A stretch of 64,000 nt of DNA from Colius striatus (GCF_028858725.1 NC_084759.1:95500362-95564361), one strand, 5' to 3'; numbered from the stretch's first letter, positions 53,501-64,000 are shown. Numbers and translations are program-made. The notes: generated from the letters alone by a model not told the origin.

Positions 53501-56500
53501 TGACTTTCCTGATACCTAGAAAAATACAGTATGTCAGAAAAGCCTGTCAGAAAACCAGCATCACTTAGAATATTTTCCCTTCTCCAGAAAAGAGAGAATC
53601 ACAACATTCCACTACCTGCAAATACCTTATATTACAGTAAGGTTGAGAAAACCACTAGCTCACATCGTTATGATCAATGGAAACCACACATCTCTTCGAA
53701 TAATGTGCAAAAGGACATTTAAGTAGAAATGTTACAGTACATAATGGAGCTCATACCTATAAAATATGGAACCATTTCAAAAATGCTAGACCATGGAGAC
53801 ACTTCTCCCCTTCTCTCAGCCCTTACACGCACACGATGCTCATTGTAGTATTGGGTTATGGCTGAGGAAAAGTCACATTCTGTGCGAGTAACATTTTGAC
53901 ACCCAGGCAACTCCTTCCATTCTGTTACTTTTGTCTGAAAATCTGTAAACCTATGAGAAAGAAAATACCCCAAAAATAAAACAAATACACAAGTTAAGTC
54001 TTGAGATCCCTGTTTTCTTTATGCCAATAAATGTCACACCATTAAATGTTGTTTTATCCCCAGCACCAGTGTACTTAGTTACACTGGAATCCATGTTGCC
54101 TTTTAATTAATTAACTTAACCTACCAATCTATTAGTTGAGCCTTATTACCAAAGGTTAACTGTAAGTCTCCAAAGTCTGATACCAGTTTGCTTAATTTGC
54201 CACATAAACACACGGTGGGAGAAAATAGCATTAAAGAATTGACAAAATCCAGAATTATATGCTTAGTACACAATCCCAGTCTGGCAATGATTTTATAATT
54301 AATTGAAACAAATCTGAAAGTCTTGATGGTAAGAAGTATTTAAAAGCACAAAAAAAAAAAAGTCAGAATTATAACATCAGCAAGGAATGTAGATTAGGGA
54401 AAAGAAAAACACAAAGGAGAAAACTGGTCTTCAGTGTTAGAATAATTAGCTTTACAGAAGCTATATTTCTTGTGAGTTAAGAGCAATCCATACCTTATTT
54501 AAGAAAGAGACTTTTCATATAGATTAAAAATGTCCTGATTAAAAAAAAGAGGTACAGAACTGAAGTAGTATTTGTTTATCCTCAACTGCTATCTTATCTT
54601 TCAGATTAGTATTACATTTTAAAAATAAAACTCGCTTCAAAGCAGCTATTTCTCATCTACACATTTAAGAAAGTGAGATAGTGAGCTTTTTTTTTTCCAA
54701 ATCCCAAATCATACACTAAGAAATCATAAAAATCAAGAACTTCTTCAATGATTTTATCTTAGAAGTGGTTTTTGACATTTACTTGTCAGGAACGTGTGCC
54801 ACAAAACACCAAATATTACTTACCACTGGTATTCTGCTGAAAATGTCACGTTGGCATCACTCCCAGTGTAGTTCCACCTTAGAGTGAAATTTTTATCTAC
54901 AGCATAGACCTGAATATCCTCTGGACTCCTCAGATTAGTTTGGCCTGAAAGAAAGTAACACAAAGGTGAATAAAAAACGAGTAACTAATTTGTACAGAAC
55001 TTAAGAATAACTGCAAACAGCACTTCAACATAGAGCTCAGGAGCTGTGTATCAGGTAGCTCCTTTGCCTATTTGACAATGTAACTCTTTCCTCTGTGCTT
55101 CAAGTCCTTCTCTACACACTATCTTTAAGAGAAGAATATACAGTTGTAACATTCAAGGCATGTGTTCACTTATTGGGTTGACAATAAGCATTCTTACTGC
55201 ATTTAAACTGTATTTTGTTGGTTAGATCTCAGCTGTAGAGTGCCGAAATTCTACCAAACTCACCAAATAAGCAGCCATTTTTGGGTTTACAGAGCTCAAA
55301 CTTTGAAGACTCTCTGCCTAGTATCCTACACTTGGCATCTTCAACAACTCAGGCTATGTACAATTAGGCAGCACAAATCTCTGGCCTCTTGACTAAGAAG
55401 ACACTTTTGATTTCTAACATGTCTGGGGAACAAAAAGAAAACTCACAAAAAAAAAAAAAAATCACCACACACCTCTCTGACACGACTTTTTATTTTAACC
55501 GGTTGTATGTTACACCATTATTCACTTCCCAATGGCTACGGTTTCTAAAAACACATGTCAGTGTCCATCACTCTTTTTGAAGCCAGTCTAGTATTCGGTT
55601 ATATTAGGAAGAAATTGGAATAAATACATTCTATTTCACTGAGGCAATCAGAGTTTGTTTGCACATCTACAGAGTCATTCTGAATTTGAGAGCGGCTCTT
55701 CATTGCCAATCTGTTTAATTATTTATTTGTAAAAGGTCCTAATAAATAGCATCACAGGGAATCCATTTCAAACCATCTTTTTGGAACATACTGCTGACAT
55801 TTGAAAAGCTTCCTAAAGCAGACAGAAAGCCAGATATAGCTTCCTCATAGCAGAACTAAACAGAGGCTTTTACAACAGGAGTTTCCCAAGGTAGATTCCT
55901 TACCCAGAACAACAAAGAACCTTGGAATAAGCCACAAGAAGGTAGCATGAGCTAACATAGTATTAGCCAAGAAACACACTGCACCTACAGAGCTCCAACA
56001 CTGATAAAAATGTATGTTACAACTATTATTTTTATTTGCCTTGGGTAGAAAAATCGAATATTCACCACACTTCCAAAGCATCCTTCCCACATTTTCCTTA
56101 TCCATAGTATGAAGCTTTACAACAATTTTTACTACATTTCTTCCATTTGAGGTCACATATAAAAAAAGAAGTCTGGAAGCACAAACAAAATATTTAGAAG
56201 ATTCCTTTGAAGACATACTTTCTCCCCAAGTCACAAAAAAACATGCTGATGTAAGACATCCAACTAACTTTTTAAGCTAGGTCAGCTTTTCATAAAGCTG
56301 GTAAATACCACAGAAAATAGTAATATCCTGGATACAAACAATACTGTAAAAATACAGCTCTGGATTCTGACACACAGTGAATTAGAAGAGATTCGTTCCA
56401 GAATAGCTTTGGTTAAAAGTCCAAAAGATGTCCACCAGAAGTCATAGATTTGACTCCCTCTTTCTTCAAGAGCTTCCTCATGCAAGTCTGAACAAGTTTG

Positions 56501-59500
56501 GACTCCATATTTACCCTTTCTCAATCCTCCTTATAAAGTGCTGAAACCAAGCATTAAGAGCTGTTTTTAGTGGCACCTGACAGCCTTTACAGAAATTTAA
56601 TAAATAGAACCATGCTATTCAGAGACATGACCTGCAAAATTAACTTCAAATCCACTACAGGTTTAAAAGTAACTAGTACCAATTAATCAGGGAAGACCCT
56701 AGTTTTCAGGGAATTTTCAAGTCAGTCTTATGTGCAACAACATTCAAGTGTCAGCACTTGCAGTCAGTGCTCAGCATTAATGAAAAACAGAAAAGAAAAA
56801 GAAATTTATATGGAATTAAGGGAATAAAATAGAAAACTTGATGTCATTATATAAATTCGTTATAGACATCTTCAATACCATGTGCATCTCTAGAGTGCCC
56901 ATTCCTATAACCAGACAGCAGACCAGAGTACAGCAGAGAAGGGTGACAAGGACAATCCAAGGTATAGAACAGCTTCTGTCCAGGAAGAATCAGACTCTTC
57001 AGCCTGAAAAGGAGACCCAAGAGAGGACAGACCTACAGATGTCTAATGGGTGCCGTGGCAAATGTAAGCTGCAAGAGATTGTTTGCTGCCTTCTTAATAC
57101 AGAGCCAAAACTATCAAACTAAGCACCAACCTGCTCTAAGGAAACAAATGAAACTGTTGCTTCATTGAACACTTAGTCAATCTGTGGAATTCCTTCCCCT
57201 ATGACTCTGAATGTTCAACTCTTACCTGGCTTATGAACCCAGAGTCAAATACAATGTCTCCAAGCTATACTTCACACTCTGTTGAAGTGGCATTGTATAT
57301 TTGCTTTTATCCTATTTCCTACTCCACTACCAACCACTGCTGTAGATGAACACTGGAGTAGATAGCCTTTTGGCTTCATCTGGTATAAAACATAACAGGA
57401 AAAAAACCCTGAAAACCCAACATCCTTTGTAGATCTTTGTAAATTAGGTACTTTACTCCTTGCTCTTGTACGAAAAGACGGACTATTGCTTCAGAAATAT
57501 CTCTTAGTCCTGAAAGATAACCCTGATAATTCAAACTATCCTCACACAAGGAAATAAAATTTCTTCTCCAAATACCCATTTATTGAGAGTTCCAGGTCAC
57601 AATTATGCTCTTTCATCTGTTCACTCCATCTGCCATTGCAGGTAAAAAGAGGGATGTTATCAGAGAGCCAACTGCAACTTTACTCTCTGAGGAATGTCTT
57701 TGGTTGAAATTCGTTAAAAGTTAGGGATTATCAATTGGCATTTTAACACTTTCTAATCACCCATTCACACATAGGGAGCACAGAAACTGAGCTGGAAGAA
57801 ACCTTGCAAGACCACCTATGTTTCCCACTGGAGAAAGCAAGTGGCCAAATCTGCATACATCATCAGGTGCTTGCATAGATAAGTCCTATTCCACCACTGC
57901 CTAATCTATTTTCACAGGCCTCCAGTCTCCTGAAATATTTTGCTGCCCTCACCATCAGCTATTACGGAAAGCTTTCCACAAATCCAAAGCAAAGGAAGTC
58001 CTGAATGAGATTTCCTAGCAGATTCTATTGGAGGACTGGACATTTGCAGAACAGATCCAAGCTTCCTCACAGCAAGGATGCTTGCTTGGGTTGTTGTTCA
58101 TAGTCCACAGACAACAAAGGTTTACAGTCTGCAAAATCCAGATTCTAATCGATATCTCCTCTAAGTTCATTTAGCCTATGTACCTTTTGTCTGTGGATAT
58201 TACAGCACATTATTCTTTACATCAGACATACTTGAAAACTATGTTAAACATACCAAATGGCTGCAACAATTCTTTTCATTTTAATTTTAAGCCAAATTTT
58301 CTAGCTTTCTGAATAACTCTTATAGTTATTCTCTGTTGTATTGTCCCCAAGTGGCTGAACTTGCCTGAAACAGTATACTTCAGAAAAATATCACACTACT
58401 CCAGCTGAGATTAATAAAGTCTAGTTTATAAGAGACACAACCTAACCTTTCCATTATAATTAGCATTGCTATGCCCCAATACTTTGGAGGTTTTGTACAG
58501 ATAGCACTTAAACTTCTACATATAAATTACAAGGCATTGTATCATTGCTTTTTTTCCCCCCTAGAACCAATATTTAGATTATCCTTTGTCATCATCTGTT
58601 TGTCTAAGTACACAGCTCTGCACACAGTCTTTTTCAATATCATTGTACTTTTTCTCTGGAGTATTTTTCTAGTTTGACAGGATTCTTTACCTGCTTTTTA
58701 AAACAACTGTGAGGTCCTCCCACTTAGGTATATGAGGATTTAATAAGCTTACACAGATTTTTAGCAATTGTCCATTGGATACATCCTGACAAGGAGCTGG
58801 AAAAAATTTTGATGAGCTGGAAAATAACACTGAAGCAGTTTAGTGTAGATTATTTTTTCCAGTATGCTTAAGAGATTAGTATACAACATAGATTCAAAAG
58901 CAATACTAAACCAAAACACATGTATTTGGAGCCCCTCTATCCACACAGTCCTTTATTTTAGAATATCAGAAACACAGGTTGATTTAACATGATGTTTATT
59001 CTCAGTACTGTAGATACTACAGTATACTACAGATACGCATGGCTGATCCACATATCCATCCTTTCACATAACATGCCTTATTTCCAGTAAGTCTTTTGTG
59101 TTTCCTTCCCTAAATTAATTTCTTAAATCCTAATGAACAGCAAGCAGTCCAGGAATGAAGGAATAAACTCAGTAACGTTTTATTACCAGAGAAATTTGGG
59201 GATTTAGCTAGAAAACAGTTATGTGAAATAATATCCAAAATTCAATATCTCTTCCTGGATTGTTTTATCATTAGTAAAATAGCTAATGATTAAAAGCCAG
59301 ACATTTAGAATTATTTACTGTTTCTCCACTTAAAGCATGACACTTTGGTTCTGAAGACAGAACAATAAGAGGTTGGACTTTTATGAAAATAACAGATTAA
59401 AGACAATTGCCTATCTTCCTTCCCTTTTAAATTTTAATAAACTAAATAAATGCAAAATTACTATAGTAAATAAGCATCACTCTTTAAATTGCTATTTTTC

Positions 59501-61532
59501 CCATACATTACAGTTGAAAATAATGACTATGTAACACTACAGAATAACAAAAGCCACTCAACGACAGCAGAAAATAGTCTTAGCGAGATAGAAATGTAGT
59601 ATCTCAGGAGACGGTGAAGGGGAAATCCTGTTAAAAGTACATAATGGCTTGCTGCTTATCTCATTCAGCGTGTGGTAGAATCAATGGAAACTTTAAGTCA
59701 ACCTTTCAGCTTAGGAAGGAAAGCAAGCCTGTTATATGTCATATTAAAAAAAGACCCATAAAACAAAACCATACCAAAAGTGACCCAAGTATCATTGGTT
59801 CCACAAGTTGAAAAGCCCTCTAGAGAACCAGGAAGAACTCTTACTGCAGGAACCTTTATACAGCAACTGACCAGACAGAGGTGAGAGAGGTCACTGTAGC
59901 AGTTATTACAAGTAGTATATGCCATAGTAGTCATTTGTTGCAATATGTATGAACTAACGAAAGTAGCTGCATGTATCACAGTGCTTCCAGTTCAAGAATG
60001 GAATCTGGAGCTGATGAACAAAGAATTCACCTACAAACTAAATGGCTAAAAGAAGACAAAGAAATAGAAGAGGTCTCAGAGCTGCTTGAATGTCCGAATC
60101 CTACCACGAATGCAAAGGGCAGACAATCCTATACAGAATTCAAGAGTTTAGGTGGCATCAGAAGCATCAAGAACACAGCAACCCATGGCTATAATATTTC
60201 CATTATCACAGAACTACAGAATCATGGAATGGTTTAAATTGGAAAGATCTCTAAAATCAAGTCCTACTACTAGCCCAGCACTGCCTCATCTACCACTAAA
60301 CCATACCCCCAGGCACCACATCTTCACATCTTTTGAATGCCTCCAGGGACAGCAACTCAACCACTTCCCTGGGCAGCCTGTCCCAGTGCTTGACAATACT
60401 TTTGGTAACAAAATATTTCCTACTATGCAATCTAAACATCCCCTGGCAAAACTTGAGGCTCTATTCTGTTGTCCTGTCACTTGTTACTGGGAAAAGACAC
60501 CAGCTCCCACCTTGCTATAACCTCCTTTCGGTAGTCGTAGAGAATGATAAAGTTTCCCCCTCAGCCCCTTCTCCAGGCTAAACATCCCCAGCTCCCTCAG
60601 CTGCTCCTCATAAGACTTGTTCTCCAGACCCTTCACCAGCTTCGTAGTCTGTCTCTGGACACACTCCAGCACTTCAATGTCCCTCTCGCTCAGAGAGGCC
60701 CAAAACAGAACACAGCATTTGAGTTGCAGCCTCACCAGTGCTGAAAGCAGGGGGACAATCACTTCCCTGGTCCTGCTGGGCACACCATTGCTGACACAAG
60801 TTAGGATGACGTTAGTGGTCTTAGCCACCTGGACACGCTGCCCAGCTCATACCCTGTTGGCTGTTCCAGCTGTTGACCAACAACAGCAGGTCCTTTTCCA
60901 GCAGACAGATCTCCAGCCACTCATCCTCAAGCCTGCAGCCTTGCACGGGGTTGCGGCCCATGTACAGCACCCAGTACTTAGCTTAGCTCATACTCTCTCT
61001 GTCACAACATCCTGTAAATATATCAGGAAAATAATTTACAGCTTATCTAGGCTAGGCAATACTTCCCCATTGAAAAACGTTTTGCACAATAGCTGTTTCT
61101 TGCTGCTTAAGGACGCAAGAAGAGGCACACACCACGAGCCTGTGATACAAAACCCTCACGCTGAAACTTTACTTCTTTCCTCCTTAACGCTCTGTCGAGA
61201 CAGACTGAGATGACTTTCACGCAAACCAGCACGATCCAAAAATATGTTTGCCTGGCATTTAAACTACGGTTTCTAGGATTCGGAGACAATGGAAAAGCCA
61301 GAAGCGGACGAGACGAAGACAAGTGCTTGGCCGTCGAGTAAATCCCTGGGCACTTAACGGAATCGCTTCTCCCCGCGGACGCGCCTTACTAGACCTCTGC
61401 ATCCCCGCACAGCGGGCTCCGGGACCACGTTCCCCCTCCTCACGCTCGCCGGGACTCACCTACACAGCGTAGGGGCAGCACGAGCAGCAGGCTGGACAGG
61501 ACCACGGCGGCCGCAAGCCCCGCGGCGTCCAT
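41361..61532 (-). CDS. IFNAR1: IFNAR1, interferon alpha/beta receptor 1 (complete, 11 coding exons)
   Basis: Exons in transcript order are 61532-61460, 54944-54824, 53950-53757, 53081-52924, 51664-51517, 50559-50445, 48713-48511, 47327-47173, 46321-46168, 44079-43925 and 41588-41361. Together they are 1704 nt, 567 residues plus TGA (human 557). A signal peptide (1-24) precedes four fibronectin III subdomains, each from two exons: SD1 25-129, SD2 130-231, SD3 232-337, SD4 338-440. A membrane segment (about 443-469) and a 98-residue tail follow. Tail landmarks are KYVFFPS (478-484), the membrane-proximal TYK2 region, and DSGNYSN (542-548), the phosphodegron recognised by beta-TrCP in mammals. 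It is a chain of the type I interferon receptor. All introns are GT-AG and phases close. The gene-specific tail makes the call secure. Confidence 0.97.
41685..42608 (+). mobile_element. Solo LTR in IFNAR1 intron 10, antisense to the gene
   Basis: 924 bp, starts TGTCATGGTTT and ends AAACCATGACA. Flanks TAGCA and CAGCA are a 5-bp target duplication with one mismatch. It includes GTTGCATTAAACTATTTTCT (polyadenylation region), giving + orientation, and matches the LTR at 25037-26026 in reverse. It lies 96 bp from the 5' edge of IFNAR1 exon 11. No viral genes. Confidence 0.9.
41691..41742 (+). repeat. 26-bp perfect tandem duplication at LTR start
   Basis: GGTTTAGCAAGGAGCAGCTT plus six bases occurs twice in succession (41691-41716 and 41717-41742). 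Confidence 0.95.
42609..43924 (-). other. IFNAR1: IFNAR1 intron 10, upstream part
   Basis: Unique intronic DNA between the LTR and the membrane exon; no further feature seen. Confidence 0.6.
43925..44079 (-). CDS. IFNAR1: IFNAR1 coding exon 10 (membrane segment and TYK2 region)
   Basis: Acceptor TATCCTAG. Residues 441-492. The hydrophobic run covers about 443-469, then [19 protein letters not shown] and IE before donor GTAAGA. Confidence 0.95.
44236..44872 (+). mobile_element. CR1 LINE fragment, older subfamily, in IFNAR1 intron 9
   Basis: Contains AGTAGGTCGAGGGAGGTGAT, TTCAGTCTGGAGAAGACTCC and GGCACTGGAACAGGTTGCCC. It ends TCTTTCCAACCCAAACCATT. Antisense to IFNAR1 and more diverged than most copies here. 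Confidence 0.85.
44873..46167 (-). other. IFNAR1: IFNAR1 intron 9, remaining sequence
   Basis: Unique intronic DNA between CR1 and exon 9. Nothing recognised. Confidence 0.6.
46168..46321 (-). CDS. IFNAR1: IFNAR1 coding exon 9 (SD4, second half)
   Basis: Acceptor CGTTTTCAG. Residues 390-440. It contains [18 protein letters not shown] and ECIETPR. Donor GTAGGA, phase 1. Confidence 0.94.
46322..47172 (-). other. IFNAR1: IFNAR1 intron 8
   Basis: Unique intronic DNA, no repeat identified. Confidence 0.6.
47173..47327 (-). CDS. IFNAR1: IFNAR1 coding exon 8 (SD4, first half)
   Basis: Acceptor TTTGTAAG. Residues 338-389. It contains [14 protein letters not shown] and [17 protein letters not shown]. 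Donor GTATGA, phase 0. Confidence 0.94.
47328..48510 (-). other. IFNAR1: IFNAR1 intron 7
   Basis: Unique intronic DNA, no repeat identified. Short open frames on + have no coding support. Confidence 0.6.
48511..48713 (-). CDS. IFNAR1: IFNAR1 coding exon 7 (SD3, second half)
   Basis: Acceptor TCTTACAG. Residues 270-337. It contains [19 protein letters not shown] and [14 protein letters not shown]. Donor GTAAGC, phase 1. Confidence 0.95.
48785..49525 (-). mobile_element. CR1 LINE copy in IFNAR1 intron 6, sense to the gene
   Basis: On + it starts CACAGAAATCCCAGACTGGT and passes GGAAGGGACCTTTAGAGATC. It reaches CCCCAGGTGCAGGACTCTTC at its 5' end. Broken CR1 frames are visible on -. Confidence 0.92.
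49805..49965 (-). mobile_element. Short CR1 fragment in IFNAR1 intron 6
   Basis: Contains GGAAGGGACCTCTAAAGATG and GAGAAGGAGACTCCACATCC; only the last 160 bp of the CR1 3' end. Confidence 0.88.
50445..50559 (-). CDS. IFNAR1: IFNAR1 coding exon 6 (SD3, first half)
   Basis: Acceptor TTGAGCAG. Residues 232-269 plus two bases of codon 270. It contains LLCATNVSV and FYLHWRNRY. Donor GTGAGT. A short exon recognised from phase and domain pattern. Confidence 0.92.
51517..51664 (-). CDS. IFNAR1: IFNAR1 coding exon 5 (SD2, second half)
   Basis: Acceptor TCTTACAG. Residues 183-231. It contains [15 protein letters not shown] and SPIQCVKTT, the Cys pair of the second domain. Donor GTACAG, phase 1. Confidence 0.94.
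52196..52545 (+). mobile_element. CR1 LINE 3' fragment in IFNAR1 intron 4
   Basis: Contains CAATGGGATGAACACAAAAA, CACAGGCTGCCCAGGGAGCG and TTGGACTAGATGATCTCTAA. It ends CTGTTCTATGATTCTGTGA. Antisense to IFNAR1. Confidence 0.92.
52924..53081 (-). CDS. IFNAR1: IFNAR1 coding exon 4 (SD2, first half)
   Basis: Acceptor ATTTGCAG. Residues 130-182. It contains [12 protein letters not shown] and [14 protein letters not shown]. Donor GTATGA, phase 0. Confidence 0.95.
53082..53756 (-). other. IFNAR1: IFNAR1 intron 3
   Basis: Unique intronic DNA. Nothing recognised. Confidence 0.6.
53757..53950 (-). CDS. IFNAR1: IFNAR1 coding exon 3 (SD1, second half)
   Basis: Acceptor TCTCATAG. Residues 65-129. It contains [25 protein letters not shown] and SPWSS (116-120), a reduced WSxWS-type motif. 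Donor GTATGA, phase 1. Confidence 0.96.
53951..54823 (-). other. IFNAR1: IFNAR1 intron 2
   Basis: A/T-rich unique intronic DNA with poly(A)/poly(T) runs. Nothing else recognised. Confidence 0.6.
54824..54944 (-). CDS. IFNAR1: IFNAR1 coding exon 2 (SD1, first half)
   Basis: Acceptor CTTTCAG. Residues 25-64 plus two bases of Trp65. It contains [13 protein letters not shown] and FTLRWNYTG, with sequons at N43, N49 and N56. Donor GTAAGT. Too short to show as a long open frame; found by motif and phase. Confidence 0.94.
56918..57245 (+). mobile_element. Ancient CR1 fragment in IFNAR1 intron 1
   Basis: CAGAGAAGGGTGACAAGGAC followed by AGAACAGCTTCTGTCCAGG and CAGCCTGAAAAGGAGACCC keeps the order of a CR1 3' region, but with many changes and gaps. 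Confidence 0.5.
60203..60990 (-). mobile_element. CR1 LINE copy in IFNAR1 intron 1, sense to the gene
   Basis: On + it runs from TATCACAGAACTACAGAATC through CACTTCCCTGGGCAGCCTGT and TTCTCCAGGCTAAACATCCC to GTTGCGGCCCATGTACAGCA. Frameshifted CR1 reverse-transcriptase end. Confidence 0.9.
61460..61532 (-). CDS. IFNAR1: IFNAR1 coding exon 1 (signal peptide)
   Basis: ATG at 61532-61530. It encodes [18 protein letters not shown] and on to residue 24, then the first G of a split Gly codon before donor GTGAGT. It lies in a CpG island. Confidence 0.92.
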
Positions 61533-61730
61533 CACCGCTGCTCCCGCACCCTTCACCCTGCTCCCTGCCGCGCCGCCAGCGCCTCCCGCGTCGTTACCGG
61601 AAACCCCGGCGAGGCCGCGCATGCGCGGGCAGTGTCGGCGCCGTGCGGGCGGCGTCGGGGGTGGAGCTGCGCTGCCCGCCCCGGGGGGGTGCGCGGGCTG
61701 CGAACGGGAGGCTGCTGCCCGTCGGGCACG
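61533..61730 (-). promoter_or_regulatory. IFNAR1: IFNAR1 promoter and CpG island
   Basis: CpG-rich block (about 61360-61730) around coding exon 1. It contains GCGCATGCGC at 61617-61626, a perfect NRF1-type palindrome, and CCGGAA at 61597-61602, an ETS-type core. No TATA box is evident. Site function is inferred from motif match only. Confidence 0.7.
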
Positions 61731-61732
61731 TA

Positions 61733-64000
61733 TTCTTTGGTAGCGGGAGCTGGCGGGTGAGGAGGCCCAGAAACCGCGGTAGTTGCGTATGTTTCCAGCC
61801 TCCGCCCTCGGCATCTGTAATATAGCGGCGGGTCGGCGTTTGCTAGTGGTCCAGGGTTGCCAGCAGTGCATGGGCTTTTCTCTCAGGCCTGCTTGAAGGC
61901 CGCGATGCGTGGGTAGAAGCGCCAGACTAGGGCGGGGGTAAGGGAGGAACCTCACTCTGAGAGGGGTTCGCTTTATCAGCTCTTGGCATAGCTGTTGTTA
62001 TCAGCGCACAGACAGCCTCTATGCTGCTGTAGGTGGGCTTAGAAACGCATCTGTAAACTGCTGTTGGTAGTACGGCTTGGCGACTTGGTGGTGGCAGGCA
62101 GGGCCTTGCTGTTTTTTGCAGGGCCTGCTGCTCGCCAGGACAGGGCTTGCTGCTTGTGGTTATCGTTACAGCACTCACCTTTCCTCCCATTGTTCTGGCC
62201 GTGTTATGTGCTTACTGGTATACCAGCCCCAACAATACATGTCGTTACAGCCCATACGCACGGCTTGGACAAAAAAACCCCCAACCTCCTTCTGATTAAT
62301 AAAACCCGAATCCTCCACAAATCAGGAAACCACAAGATGTGTTTGGTCAGGGAGAGGGAACAAAATTTCTTACATTCAATGGTTGCAGCACTCGTCTGGG
62401 GAAATCTGTTCTGGTGCAGTCAGCCCTGTTTCTCGAACCCTTGAAGGAAGGCTAAAGTAAGTATTGAACGCAGCATGCTACAGCCCCTGAAGTGGGGCTT
62501 GGACCCAGCTTTTTGCAGGTGAAAGTTATGGGTTTATAATTAAAGAGCTGATCTTCTCTTTTTCTGTTTCATGTTTTTGATGAGATTGCCCAGCTGCAGT
62601 GGCTGAGAAGCCAGGGTTTACTTTTCACTTCCTGTGCCTTCAAAGTAACGGACTCCTAAGTGCTTGGGGCAATGCATTCAGACATAAGGATTTGAAACTG
62701 GTAGATGAAGGTCTGTGCTCTCTACATCCTAGCTGTTATAAACGTTGCAGTTTTTATTGCCTAAGGAGATAACAATCCTTCCAGCCATACCTCTGCATAA
62801 AAGTGTTCTTAGCTGGTGTTGATGCCTCTTCTGCTATGAGGTTCTACACATACTGTGAGCATGTCTACTAAGCTTAGGCTCTTCTGAGGCACCAATGACA
62901 TGCTTAAGTGGAGTTTCAATTTTTTTGGCCTGTAGGTTTTGAGAAAGGTTTGAGGATTGCTAATGGGCAAGATTAAAAAATCAACAAAATTATCTTGGTT
63001 TATAAGTGCAGGGATCTTTCTGAAGTCCACAAGGCAGTCAAATCACTTGTACCATCTAAGATGACAAAAGCTGATCCGGACAGAATGTTTCTGTAAATGA
63101 ACAAATATATTCAGCATTAGCCAGCTCGGGGATGTAAAAGCTGCAAACCTGTCCTATCAAAAAAACTGATGATTGAGAAGAGGGTGACACCATTATAGTG
63201 AAGGCTGTGGACAAGAAGTTGTAGATAACCATCTCCCTTGAAAACACACAGTATCTAATGTTACCTATTAACACTACAGGTGCCTGTACCTAGCATAATT
63301 TCTTTCACAGGAAAAAAGTGTTTAAACAATGCAATTTTAGTTTCTGGTTTCTATTATTAATTTATTTGAATAAATAGATATCCAATGCAATAAATATATA
63401 ATGCAGAGGCATATTTATTGTGTAACAGAACTGAGTGAATTAAGTATCAGTGTGAGCCATTGTATGATCATTATATGACTAGTCAGCAAACAGTGAGGAG
63501 AAAGCCTGTTGTGCTCAGGGTAACAAAGGAGAACATAATCTCTGTAATGTTATCAGCCTCACCACAACTTCCTGTGTAATTTTATGTAAACTGATTGCTC
63601 TTTAAGAGAAAAGCTCTTATCTTTTTTTTTGTGAAGCTGTAAAAAAAAACCAAACAAATCACAGAATCTTAAGAGCTAGAAGGGACCTTGAAAATCGGTA
63701 TATTAGTATTACTAAAGTACCTTTGACATTTCAGCAGGGGGATTTGAAAGCAACGTTCAGCATAGCTATTGTACCGTCAGTGCTGTTTGATCAATGGATA
63801 TTTAGTATTTATTAGCTTGTAAATAAATTTCAGGAGATAAGCCTTTCCAGTGGCAGTCATGTTGCTGTTAGTCTGCTGTGAACAGTTCTTTGGAAATGTG
63901 GCCTGCTGTTGCAGAGACCTGAAGCAACACTTAGAGGAAGGGTGAGTAGGAGCAGGTTGCAGCTATCAGAGCAGTTCCTAAGGCCTCTCCCAGCTTCCCA
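61733..64000. other. Upstream flank of IFNAR1, towards expected IL10RB
   Basis: Mammalian synteny places IL10RB beyond this end. I found no IL10RB-like exon here, only unique sequence and one tiny CR1 remnant. It could include an IL10RB 3' UTR, but nothing shows it. Confidence 0.45.
63658..63700 (-). mobile_element. CR1 3'-end remnant
   Basis: ATCACAGAATCTTAAGAGCT then AGAAGGGACCTTG matches the reversed terminal 40 bp of CR1. Confidence 0.65.

Larger units (their letters stand above)
54945..61459 (-). other. IFNAR1: IFNAR1 intron 1 (6.5 kb)
   Basis: Largest intron in the window. It holds an old CR1 fragment at 56.9-57.2 kb and a younger one at 60.2-61.0 kb; the remainder is unique A/T-rich DNA. 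No exon of another gene is supported. Confidence 0.65.

Noticed and set aside
57770-58030. Possible further ancient CR1 fragment
   Set aside because: A few words resemble a reversed CR1 3' end, but the order breaks down quickly; too weak to call.
61733-64000. Possible IL10RB 3' exons at the right end
   Set aside because: Synteny predicts IL10RB nearby, but no frame shows its tail motifs or a splice-bounded exon; the open frame at 62809-63030 has no receptor-like sequence.

Overview
The window is vertebrate nuclear DNA and almost certainly avian. It carries many CR1 LINE copies with the bird-type 3' end and several avian-type solo LTRs. Its genes are split by canonical GT-AG introns, and two CpG-rich promoters are visible. 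I cannot name the species.

Three genes are supported, all belonging to the conserved interferon-receptor neighbourhood (IFNAR2-IL10RB-IFNAR1-IFNGR2-TMEM50B in mammals), read here in reverse order. The last three coding exons of TMEM50B lie on the + strand (880-4077). A complete IFNGR2 of seven coding exons and 330 codons lies on the - strand (20806 down to 7535). A complete IFNAR1 of eleven coding exons and 567 codons lies on the - strand (61532 down to 41361). All exon phases close and every intron is GT-AG, so both receptor genes look intact. TMEM50B and IFNGR2 converge tail to tail near 6.65-6.70 kb. The IFNGR2 promoter CpG island is at about 20.5-21.1 kb and the IFNAR1 promoter CpG island at about 61.4-61.7 kb.

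The 20 kb between IFNGR2 and IFNAR1 (21.1-41.3 kb) holds no gene I can support. It consists of CR1 copies, two LTRs of a TGTCATGGTTT...AAACCATGACA family (one here, one in an IFNAR1 intron), a mosaic LTR with internal tandem repeats near 31-32.3 kb, and another LTR-like block near 34-35 kb. The introns also hold CR1 copies and an LTR of a common avian type. The last 2.3 kb lies upstream of IFNAR1, towards the expected position of IL10RB, and no IL10RB exon is visible.

Functionally, IFNAR1 is a chain of the type I interferon receptor and binds TYK2. IFNGR2 is the signalling chain of the type II receptor and binds JAK2. TMEM50B is a small endomembrane protein that happens to be a neighbour. I found no undescribed system. 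The most useful observations are avian differences in the cytoplasmic sorting and kinase-docking motifs, the parallel exon architecture of the two receptors, the abutting polyadenylation signals, and an LTR inserted 96 bp from the IFNAR1 terminal exon.
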